A DNA stretch of 49,392 nt from an uncultured Pseudomonadota bacterium (GTDB lineage Bacteria > Pseudomonadota > Gammaproteobacteria > Steroidobacterales > Steroidobacteraceae). Shown piece by piece: positions 23,330 to 33,920 of this stretch (the first letter of the stretch is position 1; each line of letters opens with the position of its first letter). The translations under genes and the position numbers were made by a program. The stretch spans positions 1 through 49,392 of the forward strand of contig CAIMCI010000177.1 of NCBI GenBank assembly GCA_903839465.1, in the 5' to 3' direction. Below the pieces are notes generated by a model that saw only the letters and a list, made by a program, of their open reading frames with translations, had not been told where the DNA came from and made no database searches.

Positions 23330-23743
23330 TTACAGCGAGTCCAGGGCCTTCTGGAAGCGATTGGCGTGCGAGCGCTCGGCCTTCGCCAGCGTCTCGAACC
23401 AGTCGGCGATCTCGCTGAAGCCCTCGTCACGGGCCGTCTTCGCCATGCCCGGGTACATGTCGGTGTACTCGTGCGTCTCGCCGGCGATGGCCGCCTTCAG
23501 GTTGTTCGAGGTCGAACCGATCGGCAGGCCGGTGGCCGGGTCGCCCGACGCCTCGAGGTACTCGAGGTGGCCGTGCGCGTGGCCGGTCTCGCCCTCGGCA
23601 GTCGAGCGGAACACGGTCGACACGTCGTTGTAGCCCTCGACGTCGGCCTTCGATGCGAAGTACAGGTAGCGGCGGTTGGCCTGCGATTCGCCGGCGAAGG
23701 CGTCCTTCAGGTTCTGTTCGGTCTTGCTGCCCTTGAGAATCAT
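23330..23743 (-). CDS. Rubrerythrin-family diiron protein lacking a rubredoxin domain
   Basis: Rubrerythrins reduce hydrogen peroxide with a diiron centre in a four-helix bundle. The 137-residue protein has the expected ligands: Glu19, Glu52/His55 (EGETGH), Glu89 (AGETHEY) and Glu123/His126 ([10 protein letters not shown]). The usual C-terminal rubredoxin domain (CxxC pairs) is absent, so electrons must come from another protein, plausibly the Fe-S protein downstream. AGGAG eight bases before the ATG is a strong ribosome site. It is divergent from xseB. Confidence 0.93.
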   Translation of the reverse strand: MILKGSKTEQNLKDAFAGESQANRRYLYFASKADVEGYNDVSTVFRSTAEGETGHAHGHLEYLEASGDPATGLPIGSTSNNLKAAIAGETHEYTDMYPGMAKTARDEGFSEIADWFETLAKAERSHANRFQKALDSL

Positions 23744-23814
23744 GGTTCGGCTCCTAAGGAACGGGGGATGGAGTCAGCGGAACGGTCCGATTTAGAACGA
23801 TTCCAGCAGTGCGG

Positions 23815-23844
23815 ACTTTAGTCTCAAGCACGGCCACCGGTCAA
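23815..23844 (-). promoter_or_regulatory. Candidate promoter for the rubrerythrin operon
   Basis: Reading the minus strand, TTGACC (plus 23839-23844) and TAAAGT (plus 23815-23820) are separated by 18 bases, resembling a sigma-70 promoter about 70 bases before the rubrerythrin ATG. No PerR- or OxyR-like box was recognised. Confidence 0.4.
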
Positions 23845-23876
23845 CGCCAGTCGGGAAAGTACACAGACGGCCCGGT

Positions 23877-23906
23877 TTGACGCTGGTTTCACGCGCCGGC
23901 TACTGT
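23877..23906 (+). promoter_or_regulatory. Candidate promoter for xseB-ispA-dxs
   Basis: TTGACG (23877-23882) and TACTGT (23901-23906) are separated by 18 bases, a plausible sigma-70 promoter about 40 bases before the xseB ATG and divergent from the rubrerythrin promoter. Confidence 0.4.
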
Positions 23907-23947
23907 AGGTGGCTCGGCGTCATCCCGCTTCCCTTCCCAGGTGCTCC

Positions 23948-24211
23948 ATGGCCAAACCGCGCGCCGCCCCGGCGGTGGACTTCGAAAAGTCGATGGCCGA
24001 ACTCGAGGCGCTCGTCGCCAAGCTCGAGCGCGGCGACCTGCCGCTCGAGGAATCGCTGGCAGCCTTCGAGCGCGGCGTCGCCTTGACCCGTGCCTGCCAG
24101 ACGGCGCTCGCGGACGCCGAGCAGAAGGTCGAGATCCTCACCCGGGGCGCCGGCGGGGCCATCGACACCGTGCCGTTCAGCGCCGGTGCCGGCGCGGACG
24201 ACGAAGACTGA
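23948..24211 (+). CDS. xseB: XseB, exodeoxyribonuclease VII small subunit
   Basis: XseB with XseA forms exonuclease VII, which degrades single-stranded DNA. The 87-residue protein has the family core [20 protein letters not shown], then [20 protein letters not shown]. The ATG at 23948 gives a standard-length protein; upstream in-frame sequence does not resemble the family. It is followed after two bases by ispA, and xseB-ispA-dxs is a conserved gammaproteobacterial operon. Confidence 0.95.
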   Translation: MAKPRAAPAVDFEKSMAELEALVAKLERGDLPLEESLAAFERGVALTRACQTALADAEQKVEILTRGAGGAIDTVPFSAGAGADDED

Positions 24212-24213
24212 CC

Positions 24214-25104
24214 GTGACCTCCGGATCGGCGATTGCGACCAAGCTTGCGGGCTGGGCGGGGCGTGTCGAGCGCGCCCTGGAGCGGGCGCTGCCGGGCGCC
24301 GATCAGGAACCGACCCGGCTGCACAGCGCGATGCGCTACAGCGCGCTCGGCGGCGGCAAGCGCATCCGCCCGGCGCTCGTCTACGCGACCGGCGAATTGC
24401 TCGGCATAGATCCCGCCGAACTCGACGCCGCGGCGGCGGCGATCGAGATGATCCACGTCTATTCGCTGGTACACGACGATCTTCCGGCGATGGACGACGA
24501 CGAGTTTCGCCGTGGCCGGCTGACGTGCCATCGCCAGTTCGACGAGGCGACGGCGATCCTCGCCGGGGACGCGCTGCAGGTGCTGGCGTTCTCGACGCTC
24601 GCCGCGAGCGGTGCGGACCCGGCGCGCCGCCTGGCGATGATCGATCTGGTGGCCCGCGCCAGCGGCACCCGCGGCATGGCCGGCGGTCAGGCGATCGACC
24701 TTGCAGCCGCCGGTCGCGTCCTGACCGTGCCGGAGCTCGAGCACATGCACCGGCTGAAGACCGGCGAGCTGCTCAAGGCCGCGGTGCTGCTGCCGGCGGC
24801 CCTCGTCGACCTCGGTCCGGCCGAGCGCGCGCGGCTGGACCGCTTCGGCGCGGCCCTCGGCCTCGCCTTCCAGATCGTCGACGACCTGCTGGACGTGACC
24901 GGCGACCCGAAGCTGCTCGGCAAGGCGACCGGCGCCGACGAGGCCCGCGGCAAGCCCACCTATCCGGCCCTGGTCGGCATCGAGGCTGCGACCGCGCGCG
25001 CCGCGGCCCTGCACGCCGAGGCCGCCGCGGAACTGGCCCCGTTCGGCGCGCCGGCCGGTTCGCTGCTCGCACTCGCCGACTTCCTGACCCGCCGGGTCAG
25101 CTGA
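24214..25104 (+). CDS. ispA: IspA, (2E,6E)-farnesyl diphosphate synthase
   Basis: IspA condenses isopentenyl diphosphate with dimethylallyl and geranyl diphosphate to farnesyl diphosphate, the precursor of quinones and undecaprenol. The 296-residue protein has the first aspartate-rich motif in HDDLPAMDDDEFRRG, the second in QIVDDLLDVTGD, and GGGKRIRPALVYATG. The start is GTG at 24214, two bases after the xseB stop. It lies in operon with xseB and dxs. Confidence 0.95.
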   Translation: MTSGSAIATKLAGWAGRVERALERALPGADQEPTRLHSAMRYSALGGGKRIRPALVYATGELLGIDPAELDAAAAAIEMIHVYSLVHDDLPAMDDDEFRRGRLTCHRQFDEATAILAGDALQVLAFSTLAASGADPARRLAMIDLVARASGTRGMAGGQAIDLAAAGRVLTVPELEHMHRLKTGELLKAAVLLPAALVDLGPAERARLDRFGAALGLAFQIVDDLLDVTGDPKLLGKATGADEARGKPTYPALVGIEAATARAAALHAEAAAELAPFGAPAGSLLALADFLTRRVS

Positions 25105-25147
25105 GCGTCGAGCGGCGTCGCGGCCAAGCGAGTAGACTCGACAGGCC

Positions 25148-27073
25148 ATGCGAGACGCTGATCGCTATCCCCTGCTTGACGCGATCGCCTCTCCGGCTGA
25201 TCTACGCGCGCTGCCGGCAGACCGCCTTGCGGATGTCGCAGCCGAGCTGCGCGCGTTCCTGATCGAAACCGTCAGCCAGCGCGGCGGCCATTTCGCGGCC
25301 GGTCTCGGCACGGTCGAACTGACCTTGGCCCTGCACTACGTCTACCACACGCCGGATGACCGGCTCGTCTGGGACGTCGGCCATCAGGCCTACCCGCACA
25401 AGCTGCTGACCGGACGCCGCGACCGGCTGCACACGATCAAGCACAAGGACGGGCTCGCGCCGTTCCCGAACCGGGCCGAGAGCGAGTACGACACCTTTGG
25501 CGTCGGTCACTCCAGCACGTCGATCTCGGCCGCCCTCGGCATGGCGATCGCCAATCACCAGCTGGTCGCCGCCGGCGCTGCCCAGCCGCGCCGCGTCGTG
25601 GCCGTGATCGGCGACGGCGCGATGAGCGCCGGGCTCGCCTTCGAGGCCCTGAACCACGCCGGCGCACTCGACGTCGACCTGCTGGTCGTGCTCAACGACA
25701 ACGACATGTCGATCTCGGAGAACGTCGGCGCGCTGTCGAACTATTTCGCGCGGGTGCTTTCCGGCCGTCTGTATGCCGGTCTGCGCGAAAGCGGCAAACG
25801 CGTGCTGCGCCGCGTGCCGGCGGCGTGGGAACTCGCCCGCCGTTCGGAAGAACACGTCAAGGGCATGGTCCTGCCCGGGACGATGTTCGAGGAAATGGGC
25901 TTCAACTACATAGGCCCGGTCGACGGCCACGACCTCGGCGCCCTCGTCGCGACCCTTGGCAACCTGCGCGAGCGCAAGGGCCCGCAGTTCCTGCACGTCG
26001 TCACGCAGAAGGGCAAGGGCTACGCGCCCGCCGAGGCCGACCCGATCCGCTGGCACGGTCCCGGGCCCTTCGATCCGGCCTCGGGCGTCATCCACTCGGA
26101 AAAGGCGTCGGGACCGACCTACAGCCAGGTCTTCGGCGAATGGCTCTGCGACATGGCGGCGGCCGATTCGCGGGTGGTCGGCATCACGCCGGCGATGCGC
26201 GAAGGCTCCGGGATGGTCGAGTTCGAGCGCCGCTTTCCGGACCGCTACTTCGACGTCGCCATTGCCGAGCAGCACGCCGTGACCTTCGCTGCCGGCCTCG
26301 CCTGCGAGGGTCTGGTACCGGTCGTCGCGATCTACTCGACTTTCCTGCAGCGCGCCTACGATCAGGTCATCCATGACGTCGCCCTGCAGAACCTGCCCGT
26401 CGTGTTCGCGATCGACCGGGCAGGCCTCGTCGGTGGCGACGGCGCCACCCATCAGGGCTCGTTCGACCTCTCCTTCCTGCGCTGCGTGCCGAACCTGCTG
26501 ATCATGGCACCGTCGAACGAGAACGAATGCCGGCAGATGCTGTACACGGCCGTGCAGTACGGCGGCCCGGCGGCCGTTCGCTACCCGCGCGGTACCGGAC
26601 CGGGCATGCCCGTTGCGCGCGAGTTCACGGCCCTGCCGATCGGCAAGGCCGAGGTGGTCCGCGAAGGACGCTCGGGCCTCGTGATCCTCTGCTTCGGGGC
26701 GCTGCTGGGTGCCTGCACGGCGCCGGCCGCGGCCAGCGACGCGACGCTCGTGAACATGCGTTTCGTCAAACCGCTGGACGAGGACCTGCTGCTCGCGCTC
26801 GCCGGCCGGGCGGAGGCGATCGTCACGGTCGAGGAGAACGTCGTCGCCGGTGGCGCGGGCAGTGCGGTGCTGGAGCTGCTGGAGGCACACGGCTACAGCC
26901 TGCCGTGCCTGCAGATCGGGCTGCCGGACAGCTTCATCGAACACGGTTCGCGTGGCGACAACCTGAAGGACGCCGGCCTCGATCCGGCCAGCATTGCCGT
27001 TCGCATCGCCGCCTGGTGGCAGCCGCGGGCGGCGGCCACCGGCCGCCGTCGGGTGACGGCCGGCGACCAATAA
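25148..27073 (+). CDS. dxs: Dxs, 1-deoxy-D-xylulose-5-phosphate synthase
   Basis: Dxs joins pyruvate and glyceraldehyde-3-phosphate with thiamine diphosphate in the first step of the MEP isoprenoid pathway. The 641-residue length is typical. Motifs include [17 protein letters not shown], the TPP-binding [18 protein letters not shown] with NDNDMSIS, and the catalytic [14 protein letters not shown]. It follows ispA by 43 bases. The stop is directly followed by the dyad upstream of folE2. Confidence 0.97.
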   Translation: MRDADRYPLLDAIASPADLRALPADRLADVAAELRAFLIETVSQRGGHFAAGLGTVELTLALHYVYHTPDDRLVWDVGHQAYPHKLLTGRRDRLHTIKHKDGLAPFPNRAESEYDTFGVGHSSTSISAALGMAIANHQLVAAGAAQPRRVVAVIGDGAMSAGLAFEALNHAGALDVDLLVVLNDNDMSISENVGALSNYFARVLSGRLYAGLRESGKRVLRRVPAAWELARRSEEHVKGMVLPGTMFEEMGFNYIGPVDGHDLGALVATLGNLRERKGPQFLHVVTQKGKGYAPAEADPIRWHGPGPFDPASGVIHSEKASGPTYSQVFGEWLCDMAAADSRVVGITPAMREGSGMVEFERRFPDRYFDVAIAEQHAVTFAAGLACEGLVPVVAIYSTFLQRAYDQVIHDVALQNLPVVFAIDRAGLVGGDGATHQGSFDLSFLRCVPNLLIMAPSNENECRQMLYTAVQYGGPAAVRYPRGTGPGMPVAREFTALPIGKAEVVREGRSGLVILCFGALLGACTAPAAASDATLVNMRFVKPLDEDLLLALAGRAEAIVTVEENVVAGGAGSAVLELLEAHGYSLPCLQIGLPDSFIEHGSRGDNLKDAGLDPASIAVRIAAWWQPRAAATGRRRVTAGDQ

Positions 27074-27074
27074 A

Positions 27075-27096
27075 TTAGACTACGTCTAAATGTAAT
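27075..27096 (+). promoter_or_regulatory. Dyad and -10-like element upstream of folE2
   Basis: TTAGACTACGTCTAA (27075-27089) is a perfect dyad with 6-bp arms and a 3-base centre, beginning two bases after the dxs stop. TGTAAT at 27091-27096 fits a -10 hexamer directly after it, so the dyad would lie in the promoter spacer. FolE2 genes are often repressed by Zur, but this dyad does not look like the usual Zur box; the regulator is unknown. Confidence 0.45.
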
Positions 27097-27174
27097 CGGC
27101 GCCCCGCGGCGTCCATCCGCCGGGCTGCGGCGACCGCCCCGCCCACGCCGCGTCCCGACAGAGAGGTATGCATC

Positions 27175-27999
27175 ATGACGACGAAGAGCGCGCCGGCGGC
27201 GGCGCCGCCCAGCCGGCCCATCGAGGACGTCCAGGGTCGGGCCGATACCCGCCAGATCGCCATCAACAAGGTCGGCATCAAGGACATCTACCATCCGGTA
27301 CGGGTGGCCGACCGCTCCGGCGGCGAACAGTCGACGGTCGCCAGCTTCAACATGTACGTGTTCCTGCCCCACAACTTCAAGGGCACGCACATGTCGCGCT
27401 TTGTCGAGATCCTGAACCGCCACGAGCGCGAGCTCACGGTCGCCTCGTTCCGCACGATGCTCGACGAGATGGTCAAGCGGCTGGACTCCGAGGCGGGGCA
27501 CATCGAAATGGCGTTCCCCTACTTCGTCATGAAGTCGGCGCCGGTGTCCGGCGTCAAGGGGCTGATGGACTACCGGGCGACGCTCATCGGCGAGCACAAG
27601 AACGGCACGAGCGAGACCTGGATACGCGTCGTCGTGCCGGTCACCAGCCTCTGCCCCTGCTCCAAGAAGATCTCCGACTACGGCGCCCACAACCAGCGCT
27701 CACACGTGACGATCACGGCCCGCATCGACAGCCACGTCTGGATCGAGGACCTGATCGACATCGCCGAAAGCGAGGCCTCGTGCGAGGTCTACGGGATCCT
27801 GAAGCGGCCGGACGAGAAATACGTTACGGAACGCGCCTACGACAACCCGAAGTTCGTCGAGGACATCGTCCGCGATGTCGCGGTGCGCCTCAATGGCGAC
27901 GAGCGGATCGGTGCGTACGTCGTCGAGGCCGAGAATTTCGAGTCGATCCACAATCACTCGGCTTACGCCCTGATCGAGCGCGACAAGGCGAAGGCCTGA
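27175..27999 (+). CDS. folE2: FolE2, GTP cyclohydrolase IB
   Basis: FolE2 makes dihydroneopterin triphosphate from GTP for folate or queuosine synthesis. Unlike zinc-dependent FolE it can use several metals. The 274-residue protein has the family metal-ligand segment [19 protein letters not shown] with Cys160 and Cys162, and the N-terminal [24 protein letters not shown] before the ATG at 27175 supports this start over an out-of-frame ATG seven bases earlier. It is separated from dxs by 101 bases containing a promoter-like dyad, so it may be regulated on its own. Confidence 0.95.
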   Translation: MTTKSAPAAAPPSRPIEDVQGRADTRQIAINKVGIKDIYHPVRVADRSGGEQSTVASFNMYVFLPHNFKGTHMSRFVEILNRHERELTVASFRTMLDEMVKRLDSEAGHIEMAFPYFVMKSAPVSGVKGLMDYRATLIGEHKNGTSETWIRVVVPVTSLCPCSKKISDYGAHNQRSHVTITARIDSHVWIEDLIDIAESEASCEVYGILKRPDEKYVTERAYDNPKFVEDIVRDVAVRLNGDERIGAYVVEAENFESIHNHSAYALIERDKAKA

Positions 28000-28039
28000 C
28001 AGAGCGGCGCCGGGGCCGCCGCCGCGGCCGTGCCCGACC

Positions 28040-29353
28040 CTAGCTGACGTTCTGCAGGCGCGCGATCAGGGAGTGCAGGAACGCCTTGTTGAAGCGCAGC
28101 TGGCACGAGGCCGACACCTGCTCGAGGAGCGTCGAGCTGACCTTCATCACGGTGACGTCGTCCTGCGCGCGAATGGTCGCCTGGCGCTTGGCACCGCGCA
28201 CATAGGACGTCTCGCCGAAACAGTCGCCCTGTGCGAGCAGGCCAAGGTGCCTGCCCATGCGCTCGACGGCAACCGCGCCGGAGACGATCACGTAGAAGCG
28301 GTCGTCGATCTCGCCTTCCTTGACGATCTCCTCGCCGCGCTGGTAGTCCTGCCACTGCGCCGCGCGCAAGAGCTCGAAGATCTCCGCGTGGCCGAAGTCG
28401 TGGAAGAACTTCAGCCGCCGCAGCAGCCCGAACTGGTCCTGGTCGTTGTTGCGCGGCGTGGCCGAGCGCAGCTTCTGGTGCACGCGCGCAAGGTCCGCGG
28501 CAAATTCGAGACCGCTGCGGTGGCGCCGCGCGGGGTCCTTGTGCATGGCCCTGGCGATCAGCGCCTCGAGTTCCTCCGGCACATCCTTGCGCAGCGTGTG
28601 GATCGGCGGCGGCGTCGCGTAGACGATCTGGTGCAGCAACTTCGACAGGTTGTTGGCGCGGAACGGCCGGTGACCCGTCAGGAGCTCGTACATCACGGCC
28701 CCCAGCGCGTACAGGTCCGAGCGGTTGGTGATCTCCAGCGACTGCACCTGCTCCGGCGACATGTACGACGGGCTGCCGGCGATGCCCTCGATACGGGAGA
28801 TCTCCGAGTCGGCGACGATTGCAATGCCGAAATCGATGATGCGCACGTCGTTGTCAACGGTCAGCATGATGTTCGAGGGCTTGATGTCCCGGTGGATCAC
28901 GCCGCGCCCGTGCGCGTAGCTGAGCGCCTTCGCGCACTTGTAGATGATCTCGATCAGGTCCGACATGCGCAGCAGGTTGTCCGGCTTGCAGTACGCGGCC
29001 AGCGTGCGGGCACCGTGGATGAATTCGGTGACGATGTAGTAGTGACCCGCTTCCTCGCCCGCATCGAAGATCGGCAGGATGTTCGGGTGCTGCAGCATGC
29101 CGACCATGTGCGCTTCGGAGAGGAACATCTTGCGCGCGACGCGCGCCTTCTCCGGGTTGTCGTCGGGCTCGATGTTATAGATCTTGATGGCGACGTCGCG
29201 CCCGTAGTACGGGTCGTTCGACAGGTACACGCAGCCCGTGCTGCCGCGGCCGACCTGCTTGATGATCTCGTACTTGCCGACCCGTTCCGGCACGGCCCTG
29301 CCAGGGCGCACTGCGTTCGCGGGCGCGCGCGCCGTCGGCGGTGAAGTCAGCAT
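28040..29353 (-). CDS. Ser/Thr protein kinase fused to a cyclic-nucleotide-binding domain
   Basis: The 437-residue soluble protein has a Hanks-type kinase (about 28-295): Gly-loop VGRGSTGCVYLS, Lys57 (VAIKIY), Glu80, catalytic Asp156 (HRDIKPSN), Asp174 (IIDFGIA) and SPEQ at 199-202. All catalytic residues are present. A C-terminal cNMP-binding domain (about 318-425) contains the phosphate-binding cassette CFGETSYVRGAKRQATIRA with Glu381 and Arg390, so it should bind a cyclic nucleotide. No membrane segment is visible. The layout is kinase first, regulatory domain second, the reverse of eukaryotic PKG. It follows thiL by 133 bases; no phosphatase or cyclase is adjacent. Substrate unknown. Confidence 0.9.
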   Translation of the reverse strand: MLTSPPTARAPANAVRPGRAVPERVGKYEIIKQVGRGSTGCVYLSNDPYYGRDVAIKIYNIEPDDNPEKARVARKMFLSEAHMVGMLQHPNILPIFDAGEEAGHYYIVTEFIHGARTLAAYCKPDNLLRMSDLIEIIYKCAKALSYAHGRGVIHRDIKPSNIMLTVDNDVRIIDFGIAIVADSEISRIEGIAGSPSYMSPEQVQSLEITNRSDLYALGAVMYELLTGHRPFRANNLSKLLHQIVYATPPPIHTLRKDVPEELEALIARAMHKDPARRHRSGLEFAADLARVHQKLRSATPRNNDQDQFGLLRRLKFFHDFGHAEIFELLRAAQWQDYQRGEEIVKEGEIDDRFYVIVSGAVAVERMGRHLGLLAQGDCFGETSYVRGAKRQATIRAQDDVTVMKVSSTLLEQVSASCQLRFNKAFLHSLIARLQNVS

Positions 29354-29486
29354 GCGCGAGGAACTCCAGGAGCAGTACGGGACAGTCGGTTACAGGGCCT
29401 GGCGAGCATAAGTCGCCCCGCCCGGCCCGGACTGTGACCGGCCTCGCGAATCCCCGGACGGCCGGCCGCGGCCGGCGGCCCACCGC

Positions 29487-30446
29487 TCAGTCCGGGAAGT
29501 GGTCGTAGCCCCGGACCGGCAGGTCGACCCCGCCGGCCCGCACCTTCAGGCCGTGCCCGGCCGCAATTTCGCCGATGCAGTGCAGCGCCGGAGCGCCGGG
29601 GCCCTGCAGACCTGCCAGGTCGCCGCGCCGGGCGAGCGGTACCGTGAAGAGCAGCTCGTAGTCGTCGCCGCCGCCCAGGGCGAACTCACGGGCCCCGGCT
29701 TCACCGGCCAGCGCGTAGAGGGCACGCGACAGCGGCACGGCATCGGCCCGCAGGAGCGCCGCGACGCCGCTCGATGCCGCCAGGCGGCCGAGATCGACCG
29801 CCAGCCCGTCGGAAACGTCGATGCAGGCGCTCGCGAGGCCGCGCAGCCGGACGCCGAATTCCACCCGCGGCTCGGGACGCCGGAAGCGCCGGACCAGCCA
29901 CGAGCGGTCGGCACCCTGCCCGGCCAGGCGACCCTGCAGCAGCGCGAGACCCGCGGCCGCATCGCCGGGCCAGCCGGTGACATAGACCAGGTCACCCGGC
30001 CGGGCGCCGCGCCGGGTCAGCGCCTGGCCTGCCGGGACCAGGCCGAGGAGCTGGACGCTGATGGCGAGCGGGCCGCGGGTCGTATCGCCGCCGACGAGCG
30101 CCACACCGTGGGCGCGGGCCAGCGCATCGAAGCCGGCGGCGAAGGCCTCGCACCAGGCCTCGTCCCCCGTGGGCAGGGTGAGGCAGACGGTCGCCCAGGC
30201 CGGCACGGCGCCCATGGCGGCGAGGTCGCTGAGGTTGACGGCCAGGGCCCGGTGGCCGACGTCCGCCGGGTCGCTGCCGACGGGAAAGTGCACGCGGTCA
30301 ACGATCGTATCGGCGACGGCCACCAGCTGCTGGCCGGCCGGGACGGAAAGGACCGCGCCGTCGTCGCCGACACCCACCGCCACATCGTCGCGCAGGGCGC
30401 CGCGGCCCGTGAAATAGCGCTCGATCAGCTCGAACTCGCCGGCCAC
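29487..30446 (-). CDS. thiL: ThiL, thiamine-monophosphate kinase
   Basis: ThiL phosphorylates thiamine monophosphate to the active diphosphate. The 319-residue protein has the family motifs GVGDDGAVL, ADTIVDRVHF, NLSDLAAMGA, GGDTTRG, DVSDGLAVDLGRL and GGDDYELLFT. The start is GTG at 30446, one base after the nusB stop. It lies at the end of ribBA-ribH-nusB-thiL, a standard gammaproteobacterial order; pgpA, often next, is missing. Confidence 0.95.
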   Translation of the reverse strand: MAGEFELIERYFTGRGALRDDVAVGVGDDGAVLSVPAGQQLVAVADTIVDRVHFPVGSDPADVGHRALAVNLSDLAAMGAVPAWATVCLTLPTGDEAWCEAFAAGFDALARAHGVALVGGDTTRGPLAISVQLLGLVPAGQALTRRGARPGDLVYVTGWPGDAAAGLALLQGRLAGQGADRSWLVRRFRRPEPRVEFGVRLRGLASACIDVSDGLAVDLGRLAASSGVAALLRADAVPLSRALYALAGEAGAREFALGGGDDYELLFTVPLARRGDLAGLQGPGAPALHCIGEIAAGHGLKVRAGGVDLPVRGYDHFPD

Positions 30447-30447
30447 C

Positions 30448-30900
30448 TCATGGCGCCCCGTGTTCAGCCTCGCGCAGCGCCGCCGCCGCGCGGTCGAGAA
30501 TCGCGTTGACGTACTTGTGCCCGTCCGTCGCGCCGAAGCGCTTGGTCAGCTCCACGCCCTCGTTGATGACGACGCGGTAGGGCACGTCGGCGCGGACGCT
30601 GAGTTCATACAGACCGAGCCAGAGGATGCCGTGCTCGACCGGATCGAGCCGCGCGAGATCGACGTCCGAGAAGGCCACGATCCGCTCGTCGAGTGCCGCG
30701 CGCTGGTCGGCGATGTAGGCGAGAGCGTCGCGGAAATACTCCGGATCGGCATCCGCGAACTCGGGATCGGCGACGAACTGCTGGTGCACGTCCTGCCAGG
30801 GCTGGCCACCGACCTGCAGCTGGTACAACGCCTGCGCCAGGCTCTTGCGGGCCGCTCGGCGGCGACGGGCGATCGCTCGTACGTCGCTCTCGCGGCCCAC
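30448..30900 (-). CDS. nusB: NusB, transcription antitermination factor
   Basis: NusB with NusE supports antitermination of rRNA transcription. The 150-residue all-helical protein has RRAARKSLAQALYQLQVGGQ at the N-terminus and the C-terminal DVPYRVVINEGVELTKRFG and HKYVNAILDRAA, typical of NusB. The start is GTG at 30900, one base after the ribH stop (TAAGGTG). Translation is probably coupled to ribH. Confidence 0.95.
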   Translation of the reverse strand: MGRESDVRAIARRRRAARKSLAQALYQLQVGGQPWQDVHQQFVADPEFADADPEYFRDALAYIADQRAALDERIVAFSDVDLARLDPVEHGILWLGLYELSVRADVPYRVVINEGVELTKRFGATDGHKYVNAILDRAAAALREAEHGAP

Positions 30901-30901
30901 C

Positions 30902-31377
30902 TTAGGGGTCCAGCCGCTTGATGACGTTGGCCGTTTCCAGCACGGCGAGGGCGGCCTCGGCACCCTTGTTGCCGGCCTTGCCACCGGCCCTGTCGAGCGC
31001 CTGTTCCATCGTCGAGGTGGTCAGCACGCCGAATCCGACCGGCACACCGTGTTCGTGGGCCACCCGGGCAAGGCCCGCGGCGCACTGGCCGGCGACGAAC
31101 TCGAAGTGCGCGGTATCGCCCTCGACCACCGCGCCAAGCGCGATGATCCCGCTGTAGCGACCGGACTTCGCCAGTCGGTTGGCGACGTTGCCCATTTCAA
31201 AAGCCCCGGGAACCCGCACGAGCTCCAGGGATTTTTCGCTGGCGCCGTGCCGGAGGAGCGCGTCGACCGCGCCCTCGATCAGCCGGTCGACGACCAGCGA
31301 GTTGAATCGCGAGGCGAGGATCGCGAAGCGCAGGTCGCGGGCAAGCAGGTCACCCTCGATGGTGCGGATCGGTGGAC

Positions 31378-31381
<4 letters not shown>
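30902..31381 (-). CDS. ribH: RibH, 6,7-dimethyl-8-ribityllumazine synthase
   Basis: RibH condenses the pyrimidine intermediate with dihydroxybutanone phosphate to lumazine, the precursor of riboflavin. The 159-residue protein shows [32 protein letters not shown] with the catalytic histidine, and [22 protein letters not shown] lies seven bases before the ATG at 31381, which overlaps the ribBA stop by four bases (ATGA). Confidence 0.96.
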
Positions 31382-32514
<1,133 letters not shown>

Positions 32515-32658
32515 AAGCGAACCCGACCCGTCACAGTGCTGCCTAAAGGGGGTGAGAGTGTATCAGGCCGCCCGGGGGTCGGCCGCTGGCCGGCGGCTGG
32601 CGCCGCCGGCGCCGGGGTGCGATCCTCCACCCTGACCGCCAGCGGGGACGCCTGATCG

Positions 32659-33915
32659 ATGCCGAATCAAGCCGGAAAGCTCTATTTCTGGGTGCTGGTG
32701 GGGCTGCTGGCCGGTGGCGTGCTCGGCGCCGCCGCGCCAGCCCACGGCGTCGCCATGAAGCCGCTTGCCGACGCCTTCATCGGCCTGATCCGCATGCTGA
32801 TCGGGCCGATGGTGTTCTGCACCGTCGTCGAAGGCATCGGCGGGGCCGGTGCTGCCGCCCGCCTCGGGCGGACCGGCGCCCGTACGCTCCTCTACTTCGA
32901 GGCGGTGAGCTCGCTCGCGCTGGTGCTCGGCTTGCTGGTCGGCAACCTCGTACGGCCCGGTGCGGGCATGCATGCGAGGCTCGCTGACCTCGATCCGTCG
33001 GCCGTCGCCGGCTACGCCCAGCGCGCCGGGGACCTTAGCGTCGTCGGCTACCTCGGCCACCTCGTTCCGGCGACGCTGGTCGATGCCTTCACCGCCCAGG
33101 GCGACCTGCTGCAGATCCTCCTGGTAGCCGTCCTGATCGGCCTCGCCGTCGCCCGGGCCGGCGACAAGGCGACCCCGCTGCGCGACCTCATCCATTCGCT
33201 TGCCGCGGTACTGTTCGGCGCCATCCGCCTGCTGATGTACGCGGCGCCGATCGGTGCGGGCGCGGCGATGGCCTACACGATCGGCAAGTTCGGGGTGCCG
33301 GCGATACGGGACCTCGCCGGCTTCGTGGTGCTGTTCTATGCCACGTGCGCGCTGTTCGTGGTCGCCGTGCTCGGGCCGATCGCGAGGCTTGCCGGCTTCT
33401 CGATCTTCCGCTACCTCGCCTACGTGCGCGAGGAACTCCTGACGGTGCTCGGCACGTCCTCGTCCGAGACGGTGCTCGCGCCGCTGATGGAAAAACTGGA
33501 GCGTCTCGGCTGCCAGCGCCGCACGGTGGCGCTGGTCGTGCCGGCCGGCTACTCGTTCAACCTCGATGGCACGAACATCTACATGACCCTGGCAACGCTG
33601 TTCGTCGCCCAGGCGCTCGGCGTCGACCTCACCCTGGGTCAGGAGCTTCGGGTTCTGCTGGTCGCCATGCTGACGTCCAAGGGCGCGGCCGGCGTGACCG
33701 GCAGCGGCTTCGTGACGCTCGCCGCGACCCTGTCGACCGTGCCGTCCGTGCCCGTGGCCGGCCTTGCGCTGATCTTCGGCATCGACCGCTTCATGTCGGA
33801 AGCCAGGGCGCTGACCAATTTTGTCGGCAACGGCGTCGCCACGCTGGTTCTTGCCCGCTGGGAAGGCACCCTGGATCAGGGCCAGCTGCAGAAGGAACTC
33901 GGGCGCCGGCAGTGA
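32659..33915 (+). CDS. DctA-like dicarboxylate:cation symporter (DAACS/SDF family)
   Basis: The 418-residue membrane protein has about eight helices and the SDF re-entrant loops: GTSSSETVLAPLMEKLE (HP1), GYSFNLDGTNIYMT (TM7) and GIDRFMSEARALTNFVGN (TM8). These resemble the C4-dicarboxylate carrier DctA more than the glutamate carriers, but the substrate is not certain. It is divergent from ribBA across 144 bases and is the first gene of the block inserted into the rib cluster. A strong hairpin follows the stop. Confidence 0.9.
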   Translation: MPNQAGKLYFWVLVGLLAGGVLGAAAPAHGVAMKPLADAFIGLIRMLIGPMVFCTVVEGIGGAGAAARLGRTGARTLLYFEAVSSLALVLGLLVGNLVRPGAGMHARLADLDPSAVAGYAQRAGDLSVVGYLGHLVPATLVDAFTAQGDLLQILLVAVLIGLAVARAGDKATPLRDLIHSLAAVLFGAIRLLMYAAPIGAGAAMAYTIGKFGVPAIRDLAGFVVLFYATCALFVVAVLGPIARLAGFSIFRYLAYVREELLTVLGTSSSETVLAPLMEKLERLGCQRRTVALVVPAGYSFNLDGTNIYMTLATLFVAQALGVDLTLGQELRVLLVAMLTSKGAAGVTGSGFVTLAATLSTVPSVPVAGLALIFGIDRFMSEARALTNFVGNGVATLVLARWEGTLDQGQLQKELGRRQ

Positions 33916-33920
33916 GGCGC

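Noticed and set aside
29354-29486. Possible TPP riboswitch near thiL
   Set aside because: This gap is downstream of thiL and shows no THI-box sequence; thiL itself is coupled to nusB.
32515-32658. FMN riboswitch expected before ribBA
   Set aside because: The conserved RFN-element sequence blocks are not present in this gap or upstream of ribD; expression must be controlled otherwise.
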